A stretch of 64,000 nucleotides of DNA from Williamsia sterculiae (GCF_900156495.1 NZ_FTNT01000013.1:1-64000); one strand, 5' to 3'. Positions 11,750-24,346 are shown, counted from the first letter of the stretch. Translations and numbers: made by a program. The notes: generated by a model not told the origin, from the sequence alone.

Positions 11750-12289
11750 TCAGCAGTAATACTTGGTGGCGGCCGCGATCACCTTGTCGGCGTCGGCCCC
11801 GGCCGCGCTCACGTCGGTCTTCCCGGACCCGACGATGGGCAGCACCGTGGCGCTGATGTCGGCAGGGCTCGCCTTCGCGGCGCGCTGCTGGCAGACGACG
11901 GTGGCCGCGCCCAGCGCGACGGAGTTGTCGGCGTCGTTGGCGAAGGCGACGTTCTCCCGCTTGAGTTCACCGAGGTAGGCGTCGGCCTTGCCGCTCGCCG
12001 GGCGCGGGGCGGCCGACGAGGGGGCGGTGGCGGGCAGACCGCTGGTGTCGACCGGACCCTCGGTGGACGACGGGTTGGTCGCGTCGGCCGACGACGACGC
12101 CGTTTCCGACGACGCGGCAACCGAACTGCTGGTCACCGCCGAGGTGCTCGGGGTGGCGGCGGTGGTCGGTGCGGTGGCCGTGGAGTCGTCACCGCAGGCG
12201 GCAGCACCGCCGACGGCCAGCAGCAGTGCTCCGCACGCCACGGTGGTCCGCAGCACTCGAGTCGCGCCGGTGCCGAACTTGCTTGTCAT
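11750..12289 (-). CDS. Small predicted lipoprotein, DUF732-like
   Basis: A 179-residue predicted lipoprotein if started at ATG 12289, which has AGGAG 4 nt upstream. The frame is open to 12331. A hydrophobic signal (RTTVACGALLLAVGG) ends in AAAC, a weak lipobox, followed by GDD and a long Ala/Ser/Thr-rich low-complexity linker. The C-terminal 75 residues form a small helical domain beginning DAYLGELK and containing a cysteine in VVCQQRAA and a C-terminal YYC. This resembles the secreted DUF732 helical-bundle domain of mycobacteria, where two cysteines form a disulfide. It is directly upstream of the Rv3802c-like gene (3 nt). The function of this class is unknown. Confidence 0.65.
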   Translation of the reverse strand: MTSKFGTGATRVLRTTVACGALLLAVGGAAACGDDSTATAPTTAATPSTSAVTSSSVAASSETASSSADATNPSSTEGPVDTSGLPATAPSSAAPRPASGKADAYLGELKRENVAFANDADNSVALGAATVVCQQRAAKASPADISATVLPIVGSGKTDVSAAGADADKVIAAATKYYC

Positions 12290-12365
12290 CTCACTCCTGA
12301 CGGTCATCTGCCGAACGCGGCCGCCCCGCACACATGTCGCAACCGTACCGAACCGCGCGGGTCGG

Positions 12366-14270
12366 TCAGTGGACCGTCACCGTGCCGTTGATGTCGTCGA
12401 TCACCCCGTGCTCGAACGGAACACGCGAACCACCGGGCACGTCGGTCTGGTCACCGATGGGATACCCGAGCTTGCCGTTCTCGTACCCGGCCTTGCCCCA
12501 GGCGTCCAGGATGTCGCCGTTGGCGATCGCCGCGGCACCGTGGGCGGGGGTCCAGTAGATGTTGCCACCGTCGAAACGGTTGAACCGGCCACCGTCGCGC
12601 AGGGCGAGCTCACTGGTCTTCGGGAATCCCAACCAGCTGCCCTCGTACCCGAGCTGGCCGTACTTGTCCTGGATGCGACCCTGTACGGAATTGGCGCCGT
12701 TGGCCTGGTTCCAGTAGTAGGCACCGATCTGGAAGGCCTGTACCCGACCCTTGCCGTTGGGCGTGGTGATCTCGTCACCGGCCGGGTAACCGAGCGGTCC
12801 GCGCTCGTAGCCGGCCTTACCCCAAGCGGCGGAGATGGCGCCGACCACCGGGTGGGCACCCGTCTTGGCGGTCCAGTACACGTTGCCGTTCTCGAACCGG
12901 TTGAAACGGCCGATCCGGTCGGGGGTGCCGAGTTCGTCGCTGGTGGGGAATCCGAGGTAGCCGCCGGGTCCGCCCGCGGCCACGTAGGCACCACCGATCG
13001 CGCCGCCGACGACCTTCGCACCGGTCTTGGCCGACCAGATGACCCGGCCGTTGCGGAAGTCCTGGGCACGTCCGCCGGGTACGCCGTACTCCGGCGTCAG
13101 GCAGGCGCCGAGTTCGGCGTGCGCCTTGGCGACCGGGGCGATGGCCCCCGCGGTGCTGCAGGCCGGGTTGTCGGCGACCAGGCCCAGGGCGCCTGCGGCC
13201 TGCGGCCACGCCTGGGTCATCTCGAACTGCCAGTACGGCCAGGTGTGGGTGCCCGACGGTCGGTACAGCGCCTGCGCGGGTATGCCGAGCTGATTGAGCT
13301 TGGTGGCCATCTGCTGGCTGGTCACCCGGGCCAGCACCTCGAGACCGACGCCCGCGTAGTTGGTGGCCAGGTACGGCAGCTTGGACGGGGTGTCGTACTT
13401 GCCGGGCAGTCCGTTGCCGGACGAGATGTACAGGCTGGTGCCCTTGAGCTTGTCGGCCAGCAGATAGGGGTCGTGGGCCTTCCAGGCCGGGTCGGTGGGC
13501 GGGCCGAACATCTTGCTGGAGTCGTAGCCGCCGGCGTCACGCACCGCGAACTGGATGGCCTGCGGCATGCCGATCGTGGACAGCTGCAGGATGCCGGAGT
13601 AGGAGGCGGCGAACTTGTAGAAGCCGGGGTTGCGCGCGGCCAGCATCATCGCCGCACTGCCGCCCATGGACAGTCCCTGCACGCCGCGGACCTGGGTGGA
13701 GCGCCAGTCGTTCTCCAGCACCGACGGGAGCTCCTTGGTCAGGAACGTCTCCCACTTGTAGGTCTTGCCGTTGTCGGGGCTCTGCCAGTCGGTGTAGAAG
13801 CTCGATTCGCCGCCGATCGGCATGACCACGTTGACGTTCTTGTCCTTGTAGAAGTCCTCGATGTTGGTGTTGAGGATCCAGCCGCTCTGGTCGTCCTGCG
13901 CGCGCAGGCCGTCGAGGGTCAGCAGCTGCGGGAACTTGGCCGTCGGCTGGGCGTTCCAGTCGCGCGCCAACAGGATCTGCACCTGGATCGGGGTGCCCAT
14001 CGCCGGTGAGTAGACCCACAGCGCGACGCGGCGGTCGGAGTACCAGAAGGTGTTGGTCACCTTCACCCCGGCGACCGCGGGTGGCGTCGGTGCACCGGGT
14101 GCCGGCTTGGGTGCCGGTTTGGGCTTGGCCGGCGCCGGTTTGGTCGTGGTGGGTGCGGCGCCTGCCACCGCCGGGACGACCACTCCCGCGGTCATCGACC
14201 CGGCCACCACCAGTCCGGTGGCGACCGCGGTCGCCATCAGCCCCGTCCTGACACGTGTCAGCACCCGCAT
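12366..14270 (-). CDS. Antigen-85-type mycolyltransferase with C-terminal LGFP repeats
   Basis: A 634-residue secreted esterase/mycolyltransferase. Start ATG 14270 is chosen because GGGAG lies 9 nt upstream and a signal peptide (GLMATAVATGLVVAGS...AVAGA) follows at once; the frame is open to 14354. A Pro/Lys/Ala linker leads into the antigen-85 alpha/beta-hydrolase domain, with the nucleophile in VQGLSMGG and the catalytic His in SGTHTWPYW. From about residue 385 there are about four or five LGFP-type repeats (LGFPTSDE, LGYPAGDE, LGFPKTSE, LGYPIGDQ), each with FNRFENGNVYW-like strands. LGFP modules are thought to attach proteins to the mycolated cell wall. The architecture parallels corynebacterial PS1/CmytA. 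It probably transfers mycolic acids between trehalose carriers and arabinogalactan outside the membrane. Confidence 0.9.
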   Translation of the reverse strand: MRVLTRVRTGLMATAVATGLVVAGSMTAGVVVPAVAGAAPTTTKPAPAKPKPAPKPAPGAPTPPAVAGVKVTNTFWYSDRRVALWVYSPAMGTPIQVQILLARDWNAQPTAKFPQLLTLDGLRAQDDQSGWILNTNIEDFYKDKNVNVVMPIGGESSFYTDWQSPDNGKTYKWETFLTKELPSVLENDWRSTQVRGVQGLSMGGSAAMMLAARNPGFYKFAASYSGILQLSTIGMPQAIQFAVRDAGGYDSSKMFGPPTDPAWKAHDPYLLADKLKGTSLYISSGNGLPGKYDTPSKLPYLATNYAGVGLEVLARVTSQQMATKLNQLGIPAQALYRPSGTHTWPYWQFEMTQAWPQAAGALGLVADNPACSTAGAIAPVAKAHAELGACLTPEYGVPGGRAQDFRNGRVIWSAKTGAKVVGGAIGGAYVAAGGPGGYLGFPTSDELGTPDRIGRFNRFENGNVYWTAKTGAHPVVGAISAAWGKAGYERGPLGYPAGDEITTPNGKGRVQAFQIGAYYWNQANGANSVQGRIQDKYGQLGYEGSWLGFPKTSELALRDGGRFNRFDGGNIYWTPAHGAAAIANGDILDAWGKAGYENGKLGYPIGDQTDVPGGSRVPFEHGVIDDINGTVTVH

Positions 14271-14333
14271 CGCCACCAACTCCCGTTTCAACAACCCGAA
14301 CTCCCTGGTCACCGGCGGTGCCGAAATGGCAAC

Positions 14334-14382
14334 GCGCCCGACATGCACGAACACTGCAGTGGTGTTCTTACACGTCGGGCGC
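14334..14382. terminator. Nested hairpin between the two mycolyltransferase genes
   Basis: Perfect 9-bp arms GCGCCCGAC (14334-14342) and GTCGGGCGC (14374-14382) enclose a second inverted repeat around AACACTGCAGTGGTGTT. The copies of GCCGAAATG just outside both arms form a direct repeat. It lies 3' of the upstream mycolyltransferase gene and 5' of the LGFP one, both on the minus strand. It could be a terminator or an attenuator. No convincing T-tract follows, so intrinsic termination is not certain. Confidence 0.5.
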
Positions 14383-14483
14383 GCCGAAATGCCCGTGCCA
14401 CGCTGTGACGCGTGTGAATTCAGTTGAATTTGTTGCTTGTGTGACTCACCGTGTCGGGTGGCTCACACGACGGGCGACCCGCC

Positions 14484-15446
14484 TCAGCGGAACCAACCGG
14501 TGTTGGCCGCGCGGACCACCATGTCGTTCCAGTAACCCCAGGTGTGGGTGCCGGTGATCGGGAAGTCACTGGTGATGTTGACCCGATTGACCGCCGCCTG
14601 CACCTGGAAGGAACGGGACTGGGCCAGCGCCAGCGTCTCCAGCGGCGATCCCTTGATGTTGTTCAGCAGGCTGTCGACGCTGTTCACGCCGTTGTACTTA
14701 CCCCACAGGCCGGTGCCCGCGGCCACCCGCACCTTCTTGTTGTGCATCTTGTTGATCTGCACGAAGGGGTCGTTCTCCAGCCAGCGCGGGCTGGTCGGCG
14801 GGCCCCACATCGAATCGGAGTTCAGCGGGCCCACACCGGCCTCGATACCCGCGTCCAGCAGCGAGATGCGAATGGCCTCGCGCATACCGGGAGCCGACAG
14901 GTTGAGGTATCCCGACATGGAGAACAGATGCGTGTAGGCCGAGTTGTTGGCACCGGTGACCATGGCGGCGTTGCCACCCATGGAGATACCCGCGATGGCG
15001 TAGCCGGACTTGCGCAGCCCGCGGGCGTCCATCCAGTTGATCAGCGACGAGTTGAGGAAGGTCCCCCAGCGGTAGCGGTACCCCGGGTAGCCGCTGAAGT
15101 TGTTGACGGCGTCCCAGTCGCTGAAGAAGCTACCGAGACCGCCGATGGGCTCGACGACGTTGATGCCCTTGCTGTTGAGGTAGTTCGGCAGGCCGGGCAG
15201 GTTGTGCTCCCACCCGCTGACGTCCGAGGTCGCACGCAGACCGTCGAGCAGCACCACCGTGCGGTAGGCGTTGGGGGTGGTCCAGGTACGGACCTTGACC
15301 GCGGGCATGCCGGGCGTGCCGACGTAGGAGGTGACCCCGCCCGCGGCGCTGGCGGTGCCGCCGCCGATCCCCACGGCCAGGCCGGTCGCAGCGGCCACGG
15401 TCACCAGGAGGGCGACGAGCCGCCGTCCGAACACTCTTGATCTCAA
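14484..15446 (-). CDS. Antigen-85-type mycolyltransferase (FbpA-like)
   Basis: A secreted diacylglycerol/trehalose mycolyltransferase of the antigen 85 family. It carries the nucleophile in GISMGGNAAM, GLRATSDVSGWEHN and EPIGGLGSFFSDW near the N-terminus, and the catalytic His in TGTHTWGYWND. The frame is open to an ATG at 15599, but that adds 51 residues unlike a signal peptide. I prefer TTG 15446 (preceded by a GAGAGAG tract), giving 320 residues and a clean signal peptide (RRLVALLVTVAAATGLAVGIGGGTASAA); GTG 15434 is an alternative. Size and position just downstream of aftB match Rv3804c (fbpA). It makes trehalose dimycolate and mycolylates arabinogalactan in the periplasm-like space. Confidence 0.88.
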   Translation of the reverse strand: MRSRVFGRRLVALLVTVAAATGLAVGIGGGTASAAGGVTSYVGTPGMPAVKVRTWTTPNAYRTVVLLDGLRATSDVSGWEHNLPGLPNYLNSKGINVVEPIGGLGSFFSDWDAVNNFSGYPGYRYRWGTFLNSSLINWMDARGLRKSGYAIAGISMGGNAAMVTGANNSAYTHLFSMSGYLNLSAPGMREAIRISLLDAGIEAGVGPLNSDSMWGPPTSPRWLENDPFVQINKMHNKKVRVAAGTGLWGKYNGVNSVDSLLNNIKGSPLETLALAQSRSFQVQAAVNRVNITSDFPITGTHTWGYWNDMVVRAANTGWFR

Positions 15447-15553
15447 CGCAACTCTCTCTCTGACTTCCGACCCACTCGGACCGTGTACGCGCCACGTCAA
15501 CCACACGTGACTCGCACACCACTTCAAACCCAACGATGCGCCGATCCGGAGCC

Positions 15554-15659
15554 TATGTAACGCACTCATCGGAGACAAACGTTGTGACCACATCCCCACC
15601 TCGACCGAGATGCGGGCGTGACACAGGAATGTCGATTCGACTCGCCCCGACGTTACATA
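15554..15659. promoter_or_regulatory. Long-spaced inverted repeat in the promoter region of the FbpA-like gene
   Basis: The 256-nt gap between the FbpA-like start and the aftB stop carries TATGTAACG (15554-15562) and its exact complement CGTTACATA (15651-15659), 88 nt apart. The gap also contains GTCACAACG-like sequence on the minus strand. No -35/-10 pair could be assigned with confidence. The spacing suits two sites for one dimeric regulator rather than a hairpin. Confidence 0.35.
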
Positions 15660-15701
15660 TTCGAGACCTGCCGCACAAAGCGACGCTTCGCGGACACGTG
15701 A

Positions 15702-17678
15702 TCAACGGGTGGGCAGAGCACCGGAGCCGGTCGGATCCGGCAGCTTGCAACGCTGCAACTCGTAGTACGGCACGTCGTCGATGCGGTAGTTGGTGAAGGT
15801 CATCGCCTGCACCAGGTTGCGCCGGAACCGCGACAGATTCATCGGCGCCGCGTAGGAGGCCACCAGGTCACGGGTGTCCTTGCACTCGAGCGCGGTCCGG
15901 GCCTGCGCCACCCAGTCCTCGCTCAGCCGTCGGGGCAGGAACGGGTGGCGGTCGCGCGCGGTGGTCGCGGCGACCACCCACTCCTGCGGCAGCGCCTTGT
16001 CGTGTCCGATGCGGCCGTCCTCGAGACGTTCGGTGTGCGCCGCGAGCGGGAAGGCCAACCCCACCTGGTCGATGACGCGGGTGTCCAACGGGGCGTTCAT
16101 GCTCGTCATGCCCAGGTTGAGGAAATACACGGTCATCTGCTTGGCCACCCCGGGCGGCGGCGGCGATGGCAGCGGGTCGTAGTACCACTCGTCGTAGTTG
16201 GCCGACGGCAGCAGCACTCCGCCGACGTCGCGGTGCTCGTCGATGAGCTCCACCATCGGCCGGACGCGCGGATAGTTCAGGTAGTCCTCGGCGGTGATCG
16301 GGTGGGTCACCCCGAGGTTGTGGATGTAGAAGCGGCGTTCGTCGACGATGCCGCTGCGGCCGATGTCGGTGCCGTTGGTCATCCCGGGCGACTGGGCGGT
16401 GAGCAGGGCCCAGACCGCGGTGGTGACGAACAGCGCCAGCATCGCCGCCGCGCCGGCCAGCTGCGGGGCGGAACGTTCACGTCGGATCGCGGGGACGACC
16501 ACCGGAACCACCATCACCGGCAACAGCAGCAGGTAGAGCGGCACCAGCAGCACGCGGGCGTGCATGAAGTCGCCGCCCTGCCGCAGCCAGTACGCCCCCT
16601 CGATCAGTCCGCAGACGACCATCGCCACCGCGACCACCCCGGGTCGTTGCAGACCGTCGCGGAACCGGGCGACCCGCGACCGGTCCGGATCGGGCGCGGT
16701 GTCCGCCGCTCGGTCACGACGCTGTCGGCGCAGGACCCAGGTGAGCAGGCCGGCGACCAGCGCCACGATCACCGGCAGCAGCAGGAGGTACGGGCCGAAC
16801 AGGTTGGTCAGGTACTTGAGGCCCTGCCCCCACTTGCTACCGCTGGCGTCCTTGGCGACCGCCGTGTTGGGCACCAGCAGCCCGTAGTACCCCATGCGGA
16901 AGATCTGGTAGGCGACCGGAACGACGGCGGCCACCAGCACGAACCCGACCCGGGTCCTCCACCCCATCGGAGCCAGGAAGACCAGGACCAGCACCACCGC
17001 ACCGACCACGGTCAGCTCGGGACGGATCAACGGTGACAGTCCGGCGGTGAATCCCAGGGCGAGGGTGGCGGCGATGGTGCCCCTGCCGAACTCCCCCGGC
17101 GTTCGACGACTCCACCCGACGAACTGCACCCACAACACCGACACCCAGAAGATGCACAGCGAGACCTCGAGTCCGCTCGTCGCGAAGTCGCGGGCCGGCG
17201 GCAGGGCGATGTAGACGAGCGCGCCGACCGGCAGCACCAGGGTGGCCCCGCGCAGCCCGACGCCGCGGCCGAGCATCCGCAGCGTGCCGTACATCGCGAT
17301 GGGTAGTGCGGTCACCGAGAGGGTGAGCGCGATCCACAGCACGACGAACTCGAGGCGGCCGTCGGTGACCCAGGACCAGAACCAGACCAGGTAGGTCCAC
17401 ACGGTGGAGGTGTTGGACTCGACGCGCTCGCCCTTGTTGAACACCGGGCCGTTGCCCGCCAACAGGTTGCGCACCGTGCGCAGCACGATGAGGCCGTCGT
17501 CGGCGATCCAGCGCCGCTGCCAGGCACCGGTGGCGAAGAGAGCGGCGACCACGATGGCGCTGATCGTGAAGCTGAGCCGGGCCGTGGCTCCGACCGCGCG
17601 GCCGGGGGAACGATCCGACGCGTCCTGGGTCGTCCCTCTCGGCGACTCCTCAGAAAAGGTCTCCTCAGTGGACGACAT
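15702..17678 (-). CDS. aftB: Membrane arabinofuranosyltransferase AftB-like (Rv3805c type)
   Basis: About 658 residues from ATG 17678 (an in-frame GTG lies at 17690). It is a polytopic GT-C glycosyltransferase. After the first membrane segment it carries the acidic DDGLIVLRTVRNL with GERVESNTSTVWTYLVW, the extracytoplasmic loop signature of AftB. About ten hydrophobic segments follow, then a soluble C-terminal domain. AftB adds the terminal beta-1,2-linked arabinofuranose to arabinan using decaprenyl-phosphoryl-arabinose. The gene start overlaps the ubiA stop by about 14 nt. That overlap and the order fbpA-aftB-ubiA copy the mycobacterial cluster, which supports the name. Confidence 0.88.
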   Translation of the reverse strand: MSSTEETFSEESPRGTTQDASDRSPGRAVGATARLSFTISAIVVAALFATGAWQRRWIADDGLIVLRTVRNLLAGNGPVFNKGERVESNTSTVWTYLVWFWSWVTDGRLEFVVLWIALTLSVTALPIAMYGTLRMLGRGVGLRGATLVLPVGALVYIALPPARDFATSGLEVSLCIFWVSVLWVQFVGWSRRTPGEFGRGTIAATLALGFTAGLSPLIRPELTVVGAVVLVLVFLAPMGWRTRVGFVLVAAVVPVAYQIFRMGYYGLLVPNTAVAKDASGSKWGQGLKYLTNLFGPYLLLLPVIVALVAGLLTWVLRRQRRDRAADTAPDPDRSRVARFRDGLQRPGVVAVAMVVCGLIEGAYWLRQGGDFMHARVLLVPLYLLLLPVMVVPVVVPAIRRERSAPQLAGAAAMLALFVTTAVWALLTAQSPGMTNGTDIGRSGIVDERRFYIHNLGVTHPITAEDYLNYPRVRPMVELIDEHRDVGGVLLPSANYDEWYYDPLPSPPPPGVAKQMTVYFLNLGMTSMNAPLDTRVIDQVGLAFPLAAHTERLEDGRIGHDKALPQEWVVAATTARDRHPFLPRRLSEDWVAQARTALECKDTRDLVASYAAPMNLSRFRRNLVQAMTFTNYRIDDVPYYELQRCKLPDPTGSGALPTR

Positions 17679-18594
17679 AGACCGCGGCACCCACGCATAC
17701 TAGCCAGGCGACCGCGAGCAGCTGCAGGATGCGGTCACCCAGCGCGATCTCCTCGGGTTCACCGCCCTGACCACTGTCGACGTCGACGGCGTAGCGCAGG
17801 ATGGCGATCGAGAACGGCACCATGGAGATCGCGTACGCGACGTTCTCCTCGTGGCCGGAGTTCTTGTCGAAGGCCCACAACCCGTAGAACACGACCACCG
17901 TGGTCGCGGCCAGAGTCCAGACGAATCGCAGATAGCTCGCGGTGTAGTACTGCAGCGCCTTGCGGATCTTGGCGCCGGTGCGCTCGGCGAGCTGCAGCTC
18001 GGCGTAGCGCTTACCCGCGGCCATGAACAGCGACCCGAACGCCATCACCAGCAGGAACCACTGCGACAACCCCTTGGGCAGTTCCGCGGCGACGCCACCG
18101 GCGATGGCCCGCAGCAGGAAGCCGGAGCTGACGATGCAGATGTCGATGACCGGCTCGTTCTTCAGACCGAAGCAGTAACCGAGCTGGATCACGAAGTACA
18201 CGGCGATGACCACCGCGAGCTGCCAGTTGGCCACGAAGGACACGGCGATCGCGGCGACGGCGAACACCGCGGCGAGCGCGAAGGCGACCGTGCGGGGCAC
18301 CACCCCCGCGGCGATCGGCCGGAATCGTTTGACCGGATGGTTCCGATCGGATTCGACGTCGATGGCGTCGTTGATGAGGTAGACCGACGACGCGATCAGG
18401 CAGAACGCGACGAAGGCGATGGCGGCCCGACCGATGACGTCGGCGTCGTCGATGGCACCCGCGGCGAGCGGTGCGGCCAGCACCAGGACGTTCTTCACCC
18501 ACTGACGAGGACGCAGCGCCTTGACCAGTCCGGTGGCGAAGTTCTTCGGCGGTGCGAGGACCTTGCCCTCGGGCTCCGACGGCTCTTCACTCAT
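17665..18594 (-). CDS. ubiA: Decaprenyl-phosphate 5-phosphoribosyltransferase UbiA
   Basis: A 309-residue UbiA-superfamily prenyl transferase. It couples phosphoribosyl pyrophosphate to decaprenyl phosphate, the first committed step to decaprenyl-phosphoryl-arabinose. The Asp-rich motif NDAIDVESD (residues 75-83) is in place, preceded by the conserved LRPRQWVKNVLVLAAPLAAG segment. Seven to nine hydrophobic helices follow. Start ATG 18594 is chosen because the protein then begins like mycobacterial UbiA (about 302 aa) and has GGAG upstream; the frame runs to 18651. It overlaps aftB downstream and lies about 70 nt after the PAP2 phosphatase that acts on its product. Confidence 0.93.
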   Translation of the reverse strand: MSEEPSEPEGKVLAPPKNFATGLVKALRPRQWVKNVLVLAAPLAAGAIDDADVIGRAAIAFVAFCLIASSVYLINDAIDVESDRNHPVKRFRPIAAGVVPRTVAFALAAVFAVAAIAVSFVANWQLAVVIAVYFVIQLGYCFGLKNEPVIDICIVSSGFLLRAIAGGVAAELPKGLSQWFLLVMAFGSLFMAAGKRYAELQLAERTGAKIRKALQYYTASYLRFVWTLAATTVVVFYGLWAFDKNSGHEENVAYAISMVPFSIAILRYAVDVDSGQGGEPEEIALGDRILQLLAVAWLVCVGAAVYVVH

Positions 18595-19216
18595 GCTCGC
18601 CTGCTCCAGTCGCTTGTCGTGGGGCCCACTCGCGCGGTGCACCTGTGTCATCTAGAGAACCTTTCACCACAGTCGCGTGGGGTTCACCACAGCCGCGGCA
18701 CGCCGGAACAGTGTGTCATCCGCCGCCACCGCAACGGCGCTCGCCGCACCGAGGGCGACGCCGGCGGCCACGTCACCCGGGTAGTGCACACCAAGGACCA
18801 ACCGGGAGATCACCATCGGCGGCACCAACGCGGCGGGCAGCAGGAGGGGCGGCAACCCGGCGGCCCGACCGATCAGGATGGCCGCGGCGGTGGTGGACGT
18901 GGCGTGACTCGACGGGAACGACAACCGGCTCGGCGTGGACACCCCGATGCGGATCCTCGGGTCGGACGGTCGTCGGCGGCGGACGATGCGCTTGACGATG
19001 ACCGACGCGGCATGGGCGCCGAAGGCACCGGCACCGGCCTGCAGCCAACGAACCTGGGCGTCGGCGTCGTCGCGGGCCACCGCGACCGCCCACCCGATGC
19101 CGCTGGCGGCCATCCATCCCAGCGCGTGCTCACCGAAGTGCGACAGCCCACGCGCCGTGGGCACCACACCCGGACGGTCGGTCAGCGCGTCCTGCACCGA
19201 CACCAGCAGTTCGGTC

Positions 19217-22389
<3,173 letters not shown>

Positions 22390-22454
22390 TCAGGGTAACC
22401 GACACCCGGGCCGGAACCTGCCAGCCGCCCGGCGCGGCAGCGGCTCCGACGCAT

Positions 22455-24122
22455 CTATCGGGGAGCGGTTTTCGTGGCGGCGGGCCGTCTTGCGGTGGCG
22501 GGCGGCTTCGTACCGGCGGCCGGCTTCGCGGCGGCCGGCGTCTTCGCCGGTGCGGACGCCCCGGTGGCCAGCCCGGAGAGCAGATCGGTCAACGGGAAGC
22601 CGACGACCTTTTCGGCACCCTTGGCCACGAAGTCGGTCAGCGCAGACCCGACCAGCGCGTGGGCACCCGTCTGCGGGGTGAAGTAGATGTTGCCGTTCCG
22701 GAATTTCTGCATCGCTCCCGAGGTGCCTGCCAACGCCATCACCTGCGAGGTGGCAGGTCCCAGCACGCCGCCCGCACTCCCCAGGTCTCCGAACTTGCCC
22801 GCGATGGCCGAGGTGGCCAGGTCGAGCAGATCCTGCAGGCCGGGCAACACCCCGGTGCCGTCGGGCAGCTGCAGAAAGTCCGGCAGGCCGGTCGATCCCG
22901 GTGCACCGGTGCCCACCCCGGCGGGAGGGGCGACGATCGTCGGTTTGGGCTGTCCCTGCACGGTGAACCACGACGACTTGAGCTGCAGTTTCACCCGCAC
23001 GTCCTCACCGGTCGCATCCACCGAGCCACCGGTTCCGGTGATCCGGACCTTGGTCGCGCGACCGTTCTCCGCGCCGAGGCCGTTGGCCTCGATCACCCGC
23101 ACGTCCGTGGCCGTGCCGACACCGAACGCCGACCCGACGCTGCCCGGACTGACCGTCGCGGTCCAGTCGTGGTCGGGTGCGCCCACATCACCTTCGTCGG
23201 GGACGGCCGGGAAGTCCACGCCTGCGCTGTACCCGCCGGTGGACGCCGAGAACTCGGTGAACGCCGGTTGACCGTCGCGTCCGTTGAGTACCTGCCCGGC
23301 GGTGGCGTCGGCCGCGGTGTTGGTCCGCGGATCCTCCCCGGACACCCCGCCGTAAACCTGGCTGCTCTGGGTGTCGTCGATGGGTTTGCCCAGTCGCTGC
23401 GACGCGAGGGCGTAACTGCGCGCCGCGACGGCTTGAGCCTTGAGCGCTTCGGCGCCTCCCTGATCCGCCCACGCCGGCAGACTCTCGCGGGGGATCACAC
23501 CGCGGACGTAGTCGTCGACGTTCACCTTGTTGATCACATGCCCGTTCTGGAAGCCGATCGACCCGCGGTATGCGGCGTTGGAGCCGCAGAACTTCAGCTG
23601 TTCGGTGGCCGGGCGACCGGTTCCGGGGGTGATCGGGGAGACCACCGGATCGGCCAGCGCCACGCTGTCGACCGCCGGTCCGCCACAACCGGCGGTGATG
23701 GTGGCGGTGGCCCCGGACAGACTGATCGCCTGTCCGGGGGCCACCGTCCGATCACCGACCTTCATTCCGGCGTCCGCGTGCACATTCACCGAGCTCTGAT
23801 CCGTGAGGATCACCGTGACCTCGGCGTTGTCCACCTTCCCCGCGGTGGTGCCGCCGTAGAAATGACTCAAGATCTGAGTCGATGTCCATCCCTTCTTCGC
23901 GTAGCCGAAGGCCCCCCATTGGCCCATCCCGCGGCCGTGACCGTGGCCATGACCGATGAGGGTGATCTCCGAACCCGCGGTCAGATTCACGCCGGAGTGG
24001 TCCGTGCCGCGGTGGTCGACCCCGAATCGATCGACCCCTGCCACCGCGCCGACCAGCAGCGCAGGGGCCAACCCGAGCGCAACCCAGCTCGCTCTACGTC
24101 GGTCGGTGGCACGTCTTGCCAT
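22455..24122 (-). CDS. Secreted SpoIID/LytB-domain protein with LGFP-like C-terminal segment
   Basis: About 555 residues. ATG 24122 has AGGAA 10 nt upstream and is followed by a signal peptide (ASWVALGLAPALLVGAVAG). The SpoIID domain occupies roughly residues 45-330, with HGHGHGRGMGQWGAFGYA near its start and the conserved VDDYVRGVIPRESLPAWAD and AQAVAARSYALAS. In sporulating bacteria SpoIID is a lytic transglycosylase; in non-sporulators SpoIID/LytB proteins are associated with peptidoglycan turnover. Near the C-terminus one LGFP-like unit is visible (FRNGNIYFTPQTGAH, VGFPLTD), ending in a basic Ala/Lys/Pro tail. It is divergent from an amidase, so both may share wall-remodelling control. 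Confidence 0.82.
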   Translation of the reverse strand: MARRATDRRRASWVALGLAPALLVGAVAGVDRFGVDHRGTDHSGVNLTAGSEITLIGHGHGHGRGMGQWGAFGYAKKGWTSTQILSHFYGGTTAGKVDNAEVTVILTDQSSVNVHADAGMKVGDRTVAPGQAISLSGATATITAGCGGPAVDSVALADPVVSPITPGTGRPATEQLKFCGSNAAYRGSIGFQNGHVINKVNVDDYVRGVIPRESLPAWADQGGAEALKAQAVAARSYALASQRLGKPIDDTQSSQVYGGVSGEDPRTNTAADATAGQVLNGRDGQPAFTEFSASTGGYSAGVDFPAVPDEGDVGAPDHDWTATVSPGSVGSAFGVGTATDVRVIEANGLGAENGRATKVRITGTGGSVDATGEDVRVKLQLKSSWFTVQGQPKPTIVAPPAGVGTGAPGSTGLPDFLQLPDGTGVLPGLQDLLDLATSAIAGKFGDLGSAGGVLGPATSQVMALAGTSGAMQKFRNGNIYFTPQTGAHALVGSALTDFVAKGAEKVVGFPLTDLLSGLATGASAPAKTPAAAKPAAGTKPPATARRPAATKTAPR

Positions 24123-24150
24123 CGGCAGAAGGTTCCTAACGTGAGACACA

Positions 24151-24184
24151 TGCAGCGTGTGACAGAACTGCAGTGTGTGACAGA
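24151..24184. promoter_or_regulatory. Two 16-bp direct repeats in the SpoIID/amidase divergent promoter
   Basis: TGCAGCGTGTGACAGA (24151-24166) and TGCAGTGTGTGACAGA (24169-24184) differ at one base and are offset by 18 nt. On the minus strand each contains TGTCACAC. Tandem GTCACA-type repeats are the recalled binding pattern of the response regulator MtrA, which controls cell-wall hydrolases. The 224-nt region drives both the SpoIID gene (minus) and the amidase gene (plus). The regulator assignment is inference. Confidence 0.5.
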
Positions 24185-24346
24185 TGAGACTCCTGGGACA
24201 GTAGTGGCGATAGTTAAGTCACAACAACCTCAAGCGATAACAACAACATCACGAGTTACACGCCACGCCGAGACCGGTCGTGGACTTGGCCGCTGCGCGC
24301 AGAAACGATGACCCGGTTCACGTGCCGTCGTCGTAGGGAGTGTGCC

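Noticed and set aside
11988-14009. Plus-strand open frame opposite the lipoprotein and mycolyltransferase genes
   Set aside because: Spans two real minus-strand genes with signal peptides and catalytic motifs, so it is a shadow.
14271-14354. Upstream extension of the LGFP mycolyltransferase to ATG 14354
   Set aside because: It would place 28 residues before the signal peptide and runs into the intergenic hairpin. ATG 14270 has a good ribosome-binding site.
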